Below, piece by piece: positions 19,168 to 28,546 of a stretch of 64,000 nt of DNA (positions are counted from its first letter, which is position 1; the number at the start of each line of letters is the position of its first letter). The stretch lies in the NCBI RefSeq assembly GCF_000498355.1, contig NZ_AVSV01000036.1, positions 1 through 64,000 of the forward strand, in the 5' to 3' direction. A program made the translations under genes and the position numbers. The notes beneath the pieces were generated by a model that worked only from the letters and a program-made list of their open reading frames with translations, had not been told where the DNA came from and searched no databases. Source of the stretch: Clostridium sp. Ade.TY (GTDB lineage: Bacteria; Bacillota; Clostridia; Clostridiales; Clostridiaceae).

Positions 19168-19209
19168 ATTTTAATATAACGTATACAAATAGTCAAGGAC
19201 ATTTGTATA
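19168..19209 (-). promoter_or_regulatory. Promoter and palindromic operator of the YjeM-like permease
   Basis: On the minus strand TTGACT (plus 19191-19196) and TAAAAT (plus 19168-19173) are 17 bases apart. TATACAAAT (19182-19190) and ATTTGTATA (19200-19208 or 19201-19209) form a perfect 9-bp inverted repeat around the -35 box. Confidence 0.6.
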
Positions 19210-19286
19210 TTATAGGCGAACAATTGTGGAAAACATATGTCTCTAATAGAAAAAGTTTGAATATTACTAAAAAGGAGAGATAGTAA

Positions 19287-19757
19287 ATGATTAATACATA
19301 TTGTTATGATACAAAATTGGGAGAAATCACTATTGTTGAAGAAAATGATTTTATAACAAAAATTTATTTTGGAAATAGTAAAGAGATAAATGCAAATTAT
19401 ATAGAAACGGAATTGATAAAAGATACTAAAAAGCAATTAGAAGAATATTTAATTGGAAATAGAAAAATATTTGATTTACCTATTAATCCAAAAGGTACAA
19501 AATTTCAAAGTGATGTTTGGAAATCACTTATAAAAATTCCCTATGGAAAAACAGTAAGTTATAAGGAAATTGCAATTTCTATTGGAAATGAAAAAGCTTC
19601 AAGAGCAGTTGGAATGGCAAATAATAAAAATCCAATACTTATAATAATTCCTTGTCATAGGGTGGTTGGGTCAAATGGGAAATTGATAGGTTATGCAGGT
19701 GGACTTTATATAAAGAAGAAACTTTTAAGTATAGAAAAAGAAAACTTTAATAAATAA
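19287..19757 (+). CDS. ogt: Methylated-DNA--protein-cysteine methyltransferase
   Basis: Repairs O6-alkylguanine by transferring the alkyl group to its own cysteine. The active site IIPCHRVVGSNG places the acceptor at Cys123. The helix-turn-helix region GKTVSYKEIAISIGNEKASRAVG and the C-terminal GYAGGLYIKKKLLSIE are typical. 156 residues, normal for Ogt. AAAGGAGAG precedes the ATG. Divergent from the permease and apparently monocistronic. Confidence 0.96.
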   Translation: MINTYCYDTKLGEITIVEENDFITKIYFGNSKEINANYIETELIKDTKKQLEEYLIGNRKIFDLPINPKGTKFQSDVWKSLIKIPYGKTVSYKEIAISIGNEKASRAVGMANNKNPILIIIPCHRVVGSNGKLIGYAGGLYIKKKLLSIEKENFNK

Positions 19758-19980
19758 ATTCTTATAAGCCATAATTGTGACATAATTTTATAAAATAGTA
19801 TATATAGTAAAATTTAAAGATTAAGTTAAAACATATAACAAATATTCATTTCATTAAATAATGAAAGTAATGGCTAAAGTAGTAGTGTTTATTAATGTAT
19901 AATGTTGAAAGTTTATGTGGAGATATAACAGTAAAATAAAAAGTAAGAAAAGCAAGTATATTTTAGAAGAGAGATTTAAA

Positions 19981-20023
19981 TAAGAGATATATAAGAAAAT
20001 TTTCTTATATATCTCTTATTTTT
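19981..20023. terminator. Long perfect palindrome after ogt, terminator-like
   Basis: A 38-base perfect inverted repeat (19981-20018), two 19-base arms meeting at AAAATTTT, followed by TTTTT. Lies in the 458-base gap between ogt and the lipoprotein hydrolase. No gene is seen in that gap. Confidence 0.65.
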
Positions 20024-20100
20024 ACTTAGAAATTTCTTCTATGTAATTATTTAAAGAAGATATTTAAGGTAACAAAAATATTACAGTATACAATAAATAA

Positions 20101-20136
20101 AAAACAATGTTGTAACATACATTGTTTTAGTTTTTG
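20101..20136 (+). terminator. Second hairpin in the ogt-hydrolase gap
   Basis: AAAACAATGT (20101-20110) pairs with ACATTGTTTT (20119-20128), followed shortly by TTTTT. Could be a second terminator or a leader hairpin of the hydrolase gene. Confidence 0.45.
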
Positions 20137-20215
20137 GTGAAATATATAATCAAGCTAAATAATTAAATTTATAAAGTATATAATAAGGGATTTATTATAG
20201 TGGGGGAATTATTAT

Positions 20216-21811
20216 ATGAAAAAATTAATTTTTAGTACTTTAATTAGTTCTGTATTATTAATAACTGGATGTAGTGTTGGTGTAGAAATTAACAATACAA
20301 ATAATGTTACATCTGTTGAAAGGGAATGCTTAGAAGTAAAAGCAAAAGAAAAAAGTCTAATAGAAATAGAAAAAAATGATTTTGATTTAGGAAAAAATTT
20401 TTATAAATCACAATCAGGAAAAGTATTGCCTTACAATGTAAGTGGAGCAATGTCTTTACCTAAAAAAGATGGAAAGAGTCCTTTAGCATTAATAATTCAT
20501 GGTTCACATGATAATGATAATTTAAATACTCCATTGTATAAGGGATTTCAATATTTAATAGATTTTTTAGCTTCAAGAGGTTACGCTGCAGCATCGTTAA
20601 ATGTACAACCAGCTTATGTTTGGAGCTATGGTGATAATGATGACAATGAAAAAATTAGAGCAATGTATAAAGTATATATAGATGACTTAAAAAAATCTAA
20701 ATTCAAAGATAAAATAGATTTTGAAAATATAGTTTTAATTGGACATTCGAGAGGTGGACAAACAGTACTTGATATAGCAAAAGAGAATGAAAATATTAAG
20801 GGGATTATAAGTATAGCACCGACAGAACCAACGGATTTAAATAGTAAGTTTAAAGATATTCCATCAGCGATTATAATTCCAGAATTTGATGGCGATGTTA
20901 TTAGTTTAGATGGTTTTCCAGTTTATGAAGCTATTGTTTCAGATTCAAGTAGATTAAGTAATGCTAGTTTAGTCCTATTAAAAAAGGCAAATCATAATTG
21001 GTTCAACTCAGAATTAAAAATTAACGACACCAAATTACTTTCTAATGAAGATAAATTAAAAACACAGTTAAAAAAGGAGGAACAGCAAGTATTTATTAAA
21101 AATTTTTCTGCTGATTTTGTAGATTATATATTAAATAAAGATAATAATATTTCTTTATTTGATGGACATAAAGCAGAACCATCAAAAATGTATGGAGTGG
21201 ATGTAAAAACTAAAATATTTAAAAGTGGGAAGAAGAATATTATTGATTATAATGAAGTGAAAAACATACAAGCAAATGGTGTTGAATTAAATTCTTTAAG
21301 AGCTGATATTTTTTATAAAAAAGATGAAAGTGAAGGTTTTAGAATCCCTTTATCAGGACAAGATGGGTTTGATCATAAAAACTTAATTAAATTAGAATGG
21401 AAAAATAGAGGTGCATCAATAGATATTTTCTTAGAGGATTTAGATAATATAGAATTTAAAAATAAAAGCAGTTTATCTTTAGATATAGCCGTAAATGCAG
21501 CAAGTAAATTAAACGAAAAAAATAAAGAGCAGATGTTTACTATAAGAGTAGTTGACAAAAAAGGAAATATAGCTGATGTAGTTATAAACAATAAAAATAA
21601 TTCTTTAGAATACGTAAAGGGATTTTTGGACTTTACTGAGATAGAAGGGAAGAAGTATTATTTTTGGTCTGAATATATTCCATTATCAACAATAAAAGTT
21701 CCAATTGAAAGTTTTAAAGAAATAAATATTAATGAGATAGAAAGCTTAAGTTTAATTTTTGATAAAACAGATAGTGGATCAATAATGTTGGAAAATATTA
21801 GTGTGAATTAA
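20216..21811 (+). CDS. Lipoprotein with alpha/beta-hydrolase domain
   Basis: Surface lipoprotein of 531 residues. The signal ends in the lipobox LITGC with Cys19. The alpha/beta-hydrolase region (about 75-300) has the oxyanion motif IIHGSHD, the nucleophile elbow GHSRGG (Ser178), an acid candidate in PEFDGD and a His candidate in KKANHNWF. The C-terminal 200 residues are beta-rich (LSLDIAVNAASKL, MFTIRVVDKKGN), possibly a carbohydrate-binding-like sandwich, not recognised. Likely an esterase or related hydrolase; substrate unknown. GTGGGGGA precedes the ATG. Confidence 0.82.
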   Translation: MKKLIFSTLISSVLLITGCSVGVEINNTNNVTSVERECLEVKAKEKSLIEIEKNDFDLGKNFYKSQSGKVLPYNVSGAMSLPKKDGKSPLALIIHGSHDNDNLNTPLYKGFQYLIDFLASRGYAAASLNVQPAYVWSYGDNDDNEKIRAMYKVYIDDLKKSKFKDKIDFENIVLIGHSRGGQTVLDIAKENENIKGIISIAPTEPTDLNSKFKDIPSAIIIPEFDGDVISLDGFPVYEAIVSDSSRLSNASLVLLKKANHNWFNSELKINDTKLLSNEDKLKTQLKKEEQQVFIKNFSADFVDYILNKDNNISLFDGHKAEPSKMYGVDVKTKIFKSGKKNIIDYNEVKNIQANGVELNSLRADIFYKKDESEGFRIPLSGQDGFDHKNLIKLEWKNRGASIDIFLEDLDNIEFKNKSSLSLDIAVNAASKLNEKNKEQMFTIRVVDKKGNIADVVINNKNNSLEYVKGFLDFTEIEGKKYYFWSEYIPLSTIKVPIESFKEININEIESLSLIFDKTDSGSIMLENISVN

Positions 21812-21940
21812 ATATAAAAAAATAAATTTTTGTTGAAGATTATTTTTAGAATTTTTAGAATAATGTGATAAAAATTATAGTTTAAATTTAATAAATATTG
21901 TATAATACATCTTAAATATTTTAAACTATGGGGTGTTTGT

Positions 21941-22525
21941 ATGAGAAAAGAAAATTTGAAAAGGTTAGATGAAATTTTAGTATATAATAAAGAATTTGTT
22001 GAAAATGGATATTATGAAAAGTATAAAGCTGATAAGAATCCGAATAAAAAGTTAGTAGTATTATCATGTATGGATACAAGATTAACGGAACTTTTACCAA
22101 AAGCAATGAATATTAAAAATGGTGATGCTAAAATAATAAAAAATGCAGGAGCTGCTATAATGCATCCTTTTGGAAGTATTATGAGAAGTATAATAGTTGC
22201 AATTTATGAATTTGGAGCAGAAGATATAGTAGTTGTTGGACATAGTGGATGTGGAATGAGTAATTTAAATTCTAAAGATATTTTAGAAAAAGTAAAGGAA
22301 AGAGGAATTTCAGAAGAAACTATAGGAACAATTAAAAACTGCGGAGTAGATGTTAATAAGTGGTTACGTGGATTTGAGTCTGTTGAGGAATCTGTTAGAG
22401 AATCAGTAAATTCAATAGAAAATCATCCATTAATACCAAGTGATGTTAATATTCATGGTCTTATTATGGATCCATACACAGGAAAACTTGATGTTATAGT
22501 AAATGGATATGAAAATAAAATATAA
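21941..22525 (+). CDS. Beta-class carbonic anhydrase
   Basis: Interconverts CO2 and bicarbonate. The zinc site is complete: Cys43-x-Asp45-x-Arg47 in SCMDTRL, and His101-x-x-Cys104 in GHSGCG. 194 residues, typical of the small clostridial beta form. TATAAT at 21901-21906 is a likely -10 box. Followed by a strong terminator. Single gene. Confidence 0.93.
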   Translation: MRKENLKRLDEILVYNKEFVENGYYEKYKADKNPNKKLVVLSCMDTRLTELLPKAMNIKNGDAKIIKNAGAAIMHPFGSIMRSIIVAIYEFGAEDIVVVGHSGCGMSNLNSKDILEKVKERGISEETIGTIKNCGVDVNKWLRGFESVEESVRESVNSIENHPLIPSDVNIHGLIMDPYTGKLDVIVNGYENKI

Positions 22526-22538
22526 TTAAAATAAAGAG

Positions 22539-22572
22539 AGTTCCATAATATCATATATTATGGAACTTTTTT
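22539..22572. terminator. Terminator between carbonic anhydrase and convergent gene
   Basis: AGTTCCATAATAT (22539-22551) and ATATTATGGAACT (22555-22567), loop CAT, then a T run. Confidence 0.87.
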
Positions 22573-22573
22573 A

Positions 22574-23179
22574 TTAACAATCGAAATAGTGTATAGGTTC
22601 TTCAAACCAACCAAAAGCAACAGCTACATCTTCAAGTAGAGGGGCATTAAAATAAACTATAAGTTTTTGACCTGGTGCGAGTATTAGTTTTCCGTCATTT
22701 TCATCTACTAAAGTTGAAGATGGAGGTGCTATTCTAGTAAATATTTGAGAACCGTATAATGGTTTTTCATTAAGAGAAACAGAAGTAAATTGAATTTGGC
22801 CTTTAGGACATGGCTCAGGATAAATAGCAATATTTGAAGGACTTACTAATTGAGAGATTGTTATTTCAGAAGTTTTTGGAAAATCAGATCCAAGATATAT
22901 ATTAGCAATTATATTTTTTGATGTTCCAAAATTTGAAATAGTTATTACATTAACATGAAGTATTATATTTGAATCATTTGGATTTGCTATTGCAACCATT
23001 TTTGTACCATTTGAACTAGCATTTAACACTCCAGTTTCTCCTATAAAGTAATTTCCTTTTATAGATTCATACAAAATATAAGGAATAGATATTGTTTTTT
23101 GTGAATTAACTAAGGAGTTTTCAAAATCATAATTATTACATTTAAAATTAATACATTTATTTAAACAATGAGTAGTCAT
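22574..23179 (-). CDS. Hypothetical protein, possibly DUF6143 type
   Basis: 201 residues, no signal peptide. The Cys-rich start (MTTHCLNKCINFKCNNYD) is followed by a beta-rich body (GNYFIGETGVLNA, KMVAIANPNDSNIILHVNVI, then a C-terminal region ending AFGWFEEPIHYFDC). It recalls uncharacterised firmicute proteins labelled DUF6143, but that is from memory and tentative. GGAGAT lies upstream. The hairpin shared with carbonic anhydrase ends it. Function unknown; a spore or surface role is only a guess. Confidence 0.6.
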   Translation of the reverse strand: MTTHCLNKCINFKCNNYDFENSLVNSQKTISIPYILYESIKGNYFIGETGVLNASSNGTKMVAIANPNDSNIILHVNVITISNFGTSKNIIANIYLGSDFPKTSEITISQLVSPSNIAIYPEPCPKGQIQFTSVSLNEKPLYGSQIFTRIAPPSSTLVDENDGKLILAPGQKLIVYFNAPLLEDVAVAFGWFEEPIHYFDC

Positions 23180-23300
23180 AAAATCATCTCCATAAATATC
23201 TATACTACATAATATTCATAGTGAATAGTTTAGTGATTATTATAGTATAAAAATATATAATATAAATAGATTAAAATTATAAGTATTTATAGGAGGAATT

Positions 23301-23693
23301 ATGTTTTTTATAGGAATATTCGGTATAGAAAGTAAGTCAAAAGAAATAAAGAATTTAGATAATATACAATGTAAAACTTTTAATATGAGGAGAAGTGGAA
23401 AATTAATAAAAACATTTGATTTTTTTCATTTTTTCTTTATACCATTATTTAAATGGAATGAAAAATATTATGTAGTTTGTAATAGATGTAATTCAGTATA
23501 TGAAATTCCAAAGGAAAAAGGAAAAGCGATAGAAAAAGGAGAGAATATTGATATAACATATTGGGATTTAAATGATGTAAAAAGTGAATATAATAGCAAT
23601 TATTATGGATATGAAAGAAGATGCCCAAACTGTGGAAAAGTAATAGAAGGTGATTTTAAATATTGTCCATATTGTGGAGAAAAGATAAATTAA
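23301..23693 (+). CDS. Small zinc-ribbon protein
   Basis: 130 residues. A central CNRCNS pair and a C-terminal double CxxC zinc ribbon (CPNCGKVIEGDFKYCPYCG) are clear. The N-terminal region FFIGIFGIESKSK and FFHFFFIPLFKWNEKYYV resemble zinc-ribbon membrane-associated proteins with a short hydrophobic stretch. AGGAGG lies before the ATG. Function unknown. Confidence 0.7.
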   Translation: MFFIGIFGIESKSKEIKNLDNIQCKTFNMRRSGKLIKTFDFFHFFFIPLFKWNEKYYVVCNRCNSVYEIPKEKGKAIEKGENIDITYWDLNDVKSEYNSNYYGYERRCPNCGKVIEGDFKYCPYCGEKIN

Positions 23694-23804
23694 TTATTAA
23701 AAGAAAAAAGTTTAAAGCATGTACACAGCAATCAATCAAAATATTAATAAGTTACCCTTGTAATGTGAATTAAATTGAAGAGTTTTTATAAGGAGTAAAG
23801 TTTT

Positions 23805-25192
23805 ATGAATGATATAGTTAATGCAATTTCTAAAAGTAGAAAATCTAAAATATTGATGTGTGTTATAACAATGATATTTATGTAATGTATTGATGGGAGT
23901 ATAGTAAATGTTGCCCTTCCACTTATAGCACATGATTTAAATGTTACAATGGCTAAAGTTGAATGGGTAGTTACAAGTTATCTTTTAGTAATTTCAGTAT
24001 TAGTTTTATTAAATGGCAGAATTGGTGATATAAAAGGTAAATATAAAGTGTTTAAAATTGGTATTTTTATATTTACTATTGGATCAATCTGTAGTGGTAT
24101 TTCAAAAGATATTACATTACTTATTATTTCTAGAGTAATACAAGGGATTGGAGCTTCTTGTACAATGGCAGTAATTATGGGAATAATAACTAGCATTTAT
24201 AAAGAAGGAGAGGGAAGGGGAAAAGCACTTGGAACAATGATAGGACCATCTATAGGCGGAATACTTGCATCAATAAGATGGGATCTTATATTTTGGATTA
24301 ATGTTCCTATTGGAATAATAAATTTAATAGTAGCAAGTAAAGTATTTAACAAAGATAATAGTGTAATTAATGAAAAGATTGATTTTAGAGGAACAATTGC
24401 TTTTGGAATTTTTATAGTTTCTCTTATATTATCAGTAACTAAGGGAGAATTTATAGGTTATACAAATAAATATATATTATGTGGATTGTTAATTTCATTA
24501 ATAGGATTAATCATATTTATATATTTACAAAAGACTGTTAAATCACCGGTTTTAGATTTGAATTTATTTAAAAATAGATTATTCGCAACAAGTATAATAT
24601 GCAATTTTTAACTTTTATTGGGTTAAGTTCAGTAACAATAATATTGCCATTTTACTTACAAGATGTACTTAAAATGTCAACATTACATGCTGGATTTTTC
24701 CTTATGATATATCCATTAGTATTAGGAATAGTTTCACCGTATAGTGGTAAGCTTTCTGATAAATTAAATCCTAAAATTATTTCAAATATTGGTTGATTTA
24801 TATTATCAATAGGATTAATTCTTTTAGGAACAGTGAAGGAAAGCACTCCTTTATTTCAGGTTGCTATTTATAGTGCAATAATGGGATTTGGGAATGGATT
24901 ATTTAAATCTCATAATAATGGACTTGTTATGAAAAAAATCAAAAAAAATCAACTTGGAATAGCTGGAAGTGTTAATTCATTACTTAGAACTGTTGGTATG
25001 GTATTTGGTATAACTCTTTCAACAACACTTCTATATAAGAGAATGAGTCATATTATTGTATATGAAGTTTCAAGTTATATATAAGGAAGAAATGATGTAT
25101 TTATTTATGCAATGGATGTTGTATTTTTAACTACAGGAGTTGTATGTGTTATAGCAACAATATTAAGTATAATAAGATCTAAAAATTATTAA
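23805..25192 (+). pseudogene. Decayed MFS (DHA2-type) drug efflux transporter
   Basis: Joined translation gives a 14-TM multidrug transporter: DGSIVNVALPLIAHDL, then GRIGDIKGKYKVF (motif A), IQGIGASCTMAVIMG and FWINVPIGI. It is broken by an in-frame TAA at 23883-23885, a -1 frameshift in a T run (24604-24608; one more T restores NFLTFIGLSSV), TGA at 24794-24796 and TAA at 25082-25084. The stretch GRGKALGTMIGPSIGG also looks short by about nine codons compared with family members, an in-frame deletion between two LG repeats. AAGGAG precedes the first ATG. Not functional as read. Confidence 0.88.
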
Positions 25193-25204
25193 AATAAATT
25201 GATA

Positions 25205-25233
25205 TTGACATAAATTTCAAATAGTGATATATA
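25205..25233 (+). promoter_or_regulatory. htpG promoter
   Basis: TTGACA (25205-25210), 17-base spacer, TATATA (25228-25233). The predicted start site lies just before the CIRCE element. Confidence 0.7.
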
Positions 25234-25244
25234 TAAAATATGTA

Positions 25245-25271
25245 TTAGCACTCTATGTGGTAGAGTGCTAA
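25245..25271 (+). promoter_or_regulatory. CIRCE element (HrcA operator)
   Basis: TTAGCACTC (25245-25253), a 9-base spacer and GAGTGCTAA (25263-25271): an exact match to the CIRCE consensus, just downstream of the promoter and 36 bases before the htpG start codon. Confidence 0.96.
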
Positions 25272-25307
25272 CAAAATATCTTTTATGTTTGAAGGGAGAG
25301 ATTTAAA

Positions 25308-27179
25308 TTGGAAAAAAGACAATTTAAAGCAGAGTCAAAAAGATTATTAGATATAGTAATTAATTCAATTTATACTAACAGAGAAATATTTTTAAGAGAA
25401 CTTATTTCAAATGCAAGTGATGCAATAGACAAGATTTATTACAAAACTTTAGGTGATAATTCATTATCATTTAATAAAGATGATTATTTTATAAAAATAG
25501 TTCCAAACAAAGAGAATAGAACTCTTACTATATCTGATACTGGTATAGGTATGACAAAAGAAGAATTAGATGAGAATCTTGGTGTTATTGCAAAGAGTGG
25601 TTCACTTAAATTTAAAGAAGAAAATGATTTGAAAGATGGATTTGATATAATAGGACAATTTGGTGTTGGATTTTATTCAGCATTTTTAGTTGCGGATAAA
25701 GTTACTGTTATAACAAAAGCTTTTGGAGAAGATAAAGCTTATAGATGGGAATCTGATGGAGTAGATGGATATACAATAGAAGATGCAGAAAAAGAAAATC
25801 ATGGAACAGATATAATTCTTCATTTAAAAGAAAATACAGAAGATGAAAACTTTGATGAGTTTTTAGATGAATATAAATTAAGAGCTTTAATTAAAAAATA
25901 TTCAGATTTTATAAGATATCCAATAAAGCTTGATGTTACAAAATCAAAGCTTAAAGAAGGAACAGAAAATGAGTATGAAGAATACCAAGAAGAAGAAACA
26001 ATAAATAGTATGGTTCCTATTTGGAGAAGAAATAAAAATGAACTTACAGATGAAGATTACAACAATTTTTATTTTGAAAAAAGATTTGGATTTGATAAGC
26101 CATTAAAACATATCCATATAAGTGTTGATGGTATGATAAGTTACAATGCAATACTTTATATTCCAGAAAATATACCATATGATTATTACACAAAAGAATA
26201 TGAAAAAGGATTAGAGTTATATTCAAATGGTGTATTAATAATGGAAAAATGTTCTGATTTATTACCAGATTATTTTGGATTTGTAAAAGGTATAGTTGAT
26301 TCACAAGACTTATCTCTTAATATATCAAGAGAATTACTTCAACATGATAGACAATTAAGACGTATTGCTAAAAATATTAAAAATAAAATTAAAAATGAAT
26401 TAGAAAATATGCTTAAAAATGATAGAGAATCTTATGAAAAATTCTATAAATCATTTGGAAGACAATTAAAATATGGAGTTTATGATGACTTTGGAGTAAA
26501 TAAAGATACGTTAAAAGATTTATTAATGTTCTATTCATCAAAAGAAAAGAAAATGGTAACATTATCTGAATATGTAGATAGAATGGCAGAAGACCAAAAA
26601 TATATTTACTATGCAGTTGGTGAATCAAATGAAAGAATAGAAAAAATGCCACAAACAGAAATGGTATTAGATAAAGGATATGAAATTCTTTACTTTACTG
26701 AAGATATAGATGAATTTGCAATTAAAATGCTTATAAATTATAACGAAAAAGAGTTTAAGTCAGTATCAAGTGGAGATTTAGGAATAGAATCAGAAAAAGA
26801 TAATGAAAAAGTAAATGAGGAAAATAAAGATATTTTTGAAGCTATGAAAGAAACTTTAAATGGTAAGATAAAAGAAGTTAAAGCTTCAAGTAGACTTAAA
26901 AATTATCCAGTATGCTTATCAAGTGAAGGTGAGCTTTCAATAGAAATGGAAAAAATATTAAGTCAAATGCCAAACAATGGTGAAGTTAAAGCTGATAAGA
27001 TATTAGAAGTAAATACAGATCATGAAGTATTTAATTCCTTAAAAGATGCTTTCTCAAATGATAAGAATAAGTTTAATCTTTATACAAATCTTTTATACAA
27101 TCAAGCACTGCTTGTGGAAGGATTAAGTATTCAAGACCCAGTAGAATTTACAAATGATATATGTAAGTTAATGAAATAA
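25308..27179 (+). CDS. htpG: Molecular chaperone HtpG (Hsp90)
   Basis: ATP-dependent cytosolic chaperone. The GHKL ATP-binding domain has [18 protein letters not shown] and [11 protein letters not shown]. The middle domain includes [21 protein letters not shown] and NISRELLQ. The C-terminal dimer domain is complete, and there is no eukaryotic MEEVD tail. 623 residues, normal length. The start is TTG after AGGGAGAG. The perfect CIRCE element upstream predicts control by the HrcA repressor and heat induction. Confidence 0.97.
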   Translation: MEKRQFKAESKRLLDIVINSIYTNREIFLRELISNASDAIDKIYYKTLGDNSLSFNKDDYFIKIVPNKENRTLTISDTGIGMTKEELDENLGVIAKSGSLKFKEENDLKDGFDIIGQFGVGFYSAFLVADKVTVITKAFGEDKAYRWESDGVDGYTIEDAEKENHGTDIILHLKENTEDENFDEFLDEYKLRALIKKYSDFIRYPIKLDVTKSKLKEGTENEYEEYQEEETINSMVPIWRRNKNELTDEDYNNFYFEKRFGFDKPLKHIHISVDGMISYNAILYIPENIPYDYYTKEYEKGLELYSNGVLIMEKCSDLLPDYFGFVKGIVDSQDLSLNISRELLQHDRQLRRIAKNIKNKIKNELENMLKNDRESYEKFYKSFGRQLKYGVYDDFGVNKDTLKDLLMFYSSKEKKMVTLSEYVDRMAEDQKYIYYAVGESNERIEKMPQTEMVLDKGYEILYFTEDIDEFAIKMLINYNEKEFKSVSSGDLGIESEKDNEKVNEENKDIFEAMKETLNGKIKEVKASSRLKNYPVCLSSEGELSIEMEKILSQMPNNGEVKADKILEVNTDHEVFNSLKDAFSNDKNKFNLYTNLLYNQALLVEGLSIQDPVEFTNDICKLMK

Positions 27180-27187
27180 ATTTAATT

Positions 27188-27225
27188 AAAATAGAGATAT
27201 CTCATATGGAGATATCTCTATTTTA
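27188..27225. terminator. Bidirectional terminator after htpG
   Basis: AAAATAGAGATATCTC (27188-27203) and GAGATATCTCTATTTT (27209-27224), a perfect 16-bp stem. Confidence 0.88.
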
Positions 27226-27239
27226 AAAATAAATAGTTA

Positions 27240-27671
27240 TTATTGATTTAAACAATTACCATTTTGAAAGTTTTTTCCTTTCCCTTTACCTCTATTTAAA
27301 CCAAGTTTCATTTTAGTAGAAGAACCACTACCATTACAATTAGATTGATTTTCTTCAATAGTCTTAATTAATTTATTAGCTTCATCTTGAGTAATAGTAC
27401 CATTAGTTACTTTTTCATTTATAGTTTCTTTCTTTAATTCAAGATTTTCTTTTTTAAACTCCTCAATTTTAGAAGCTTCATTTGCTATAGTTCCATATGT
27501 CTTATTCTCGTTAATATGTTCTTCAATTACACTATCAGTTGTACGTCCAGTTAATCCTGCAACTATATCTGCTGGTGAAGTATATTTTGAAGCTGCAAAT
27601 GCAGTTACAGAAGTAACACCAACGCTTGTAATTAGTGCACCAATTGCCAAAATTTTAGTTAGGTTTTTCAT
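27240..27671 (-). CDS. Secreted DUF2680-type protein
   Basis: 143 residues with a signal peptide cleaved around VTAFAAS. The mature part holds SPADIVAGLTGRTTDSVIEEH and the repeat-like helical segment ETINEKVTNGTITQDEANK, typical of clostridial DUF2680 proteins. The Gly/Lys/Asn-rich tail is probably flexible. AGGAGG precedes the ATG. The role is unknown. It sits back to back with the two-component system that follows, which may regulate it; that is only inference from position. Confidence 0.8.
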   Translation of the reverse strand: MKNLTKILAIGALITSVGVTSVTAFAASKYTSPADIVAGLTGRTTDSVIEEHINENKTYGTIANEASKIEEFKKENLELKKETINEKVTNGTITQDEANKLIKTIEENQSNCNGSGSSTKMKLGLNRGKGKGKNFQNGNCLNQ

Positions 27672-27853
27672 TTTAAATACCTCCTAAGAATTTAATATTT
27701 ATTATTTACATTTATAGGATACTAACAGGTTGTGACGAAATTATGTTTTTATTTTTCTTTTTTTGTGGAAAATATTTTATATAACATACAAAAGACAAAC
27801 TTAACAAATATAATTAATTTAAAAGAGTTAAATTTTGAAAGGAATGAAGTTGT

Positions 27854-28546
27854 GTGGAAAATATACTTATTGCAGATGATAATAAACAAATATCTTCAGT
27901 TTTAGGGCAATATTCAAAAAAAGAAGGATTTAATCCAATTTTTGCATATGACGGAGAAGAAGCTGTAATTGAATTTAAAAGAAATAAGTTTGCTGTGATT
28001 TTATTAGATGTTATGATGCCAAAAAAAGACGGATTTGAAGTATGTAGAGAGATTAGAAAAGAATCAAATGTACCAATAATAATGATAACGGCAAGAGGAG
28101 AAGATTTTGAAAAAATTATGGGACTTGATATTGGAGCAGATGATTATATTGTTAAGCCTTTCTCACCAGGTGAAGTTATGGCGAGAGTTAGAGCAATACT
28201 TAGAAGAATAAATAGAGATAATAGTTCTACAAATATTATAGTTATAGATAATCTTACTGTTAATACAAATAATTTTATAGTTAATATAGATAATAATGAA
28301 ATTTCACTTACTAAAAAAGAATTTGAAATTTTGTGGATGCTTTCAAGTAACAAAAATAAAGTTTTTACAAGAGATAATTTGCTTAATAGTTTATGGGGAT
28401 ATGAATATTTAGGCGATACACGTACTGTTGATTCACATATAAAAAGGCTTAGAGCTAAGCTTGATGTATATAATCATAAAAATTGGGATATAAAGACTAT
28501 TTGGGGAATGGGATATAAATTTGAGGTAAACACTTATGAAAAATAA
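27854..28546 (+). CDS. OmpR-family response regulator
   Basis: 230 residues. The receiver domain has the acidic pair DD (8-9), phospho-acceptor Asp52 (LLDVMMPKKDG), Thr in MITA and Lys101 in KPF. The winged-helix DNA-binding domain (about 130-228) has LTKKEFEILW, FTRDNLLNSLWG and RTVDSHIKRLRAKL. The start is GTG, supported by AAAGGA upstream. Its 3' end overlaps the histidine kinase start by 11 bases, so the two are translationally coupled. Target genes unknown. Confidence 0.94.
   Translation: MENILIADDNKQISSVLGQYSKKEGFNPIFAYDGEEAVIEFKRNKFAVILLDVMMPKKDGFEVCREIRKESNVPIIMITARGEDFEKIMGLDIGADDYIVKPFSPGEVMARVRAILRRINRDNSSTNIIVIDNLTVNTNNFIVNIDNNEISLTKKEFEILWMLSSNKNKVFTRDNLLNSLWGYEYLGDTRTVDSHIKRLRAKLDVYNHKNWDIKTIWGMGYKFEVNTYEK

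Noticed and set aside
19053-19436. Minus-strand ORF across the ogt start and permease promoter
   Set aside because: Antisense to ogt, with Phe/Ile/Cys-rich sequence. It covers the convincing permease promoter and has no family signal.
24788-24800. In-frame TGA in the MFS gene as selenocysteine or readthrough codon
   Set aside because: The same gene has two TAA stops and a frameshift, so decay explains the TGA. No SECIS-like hairpin was seen next to it.
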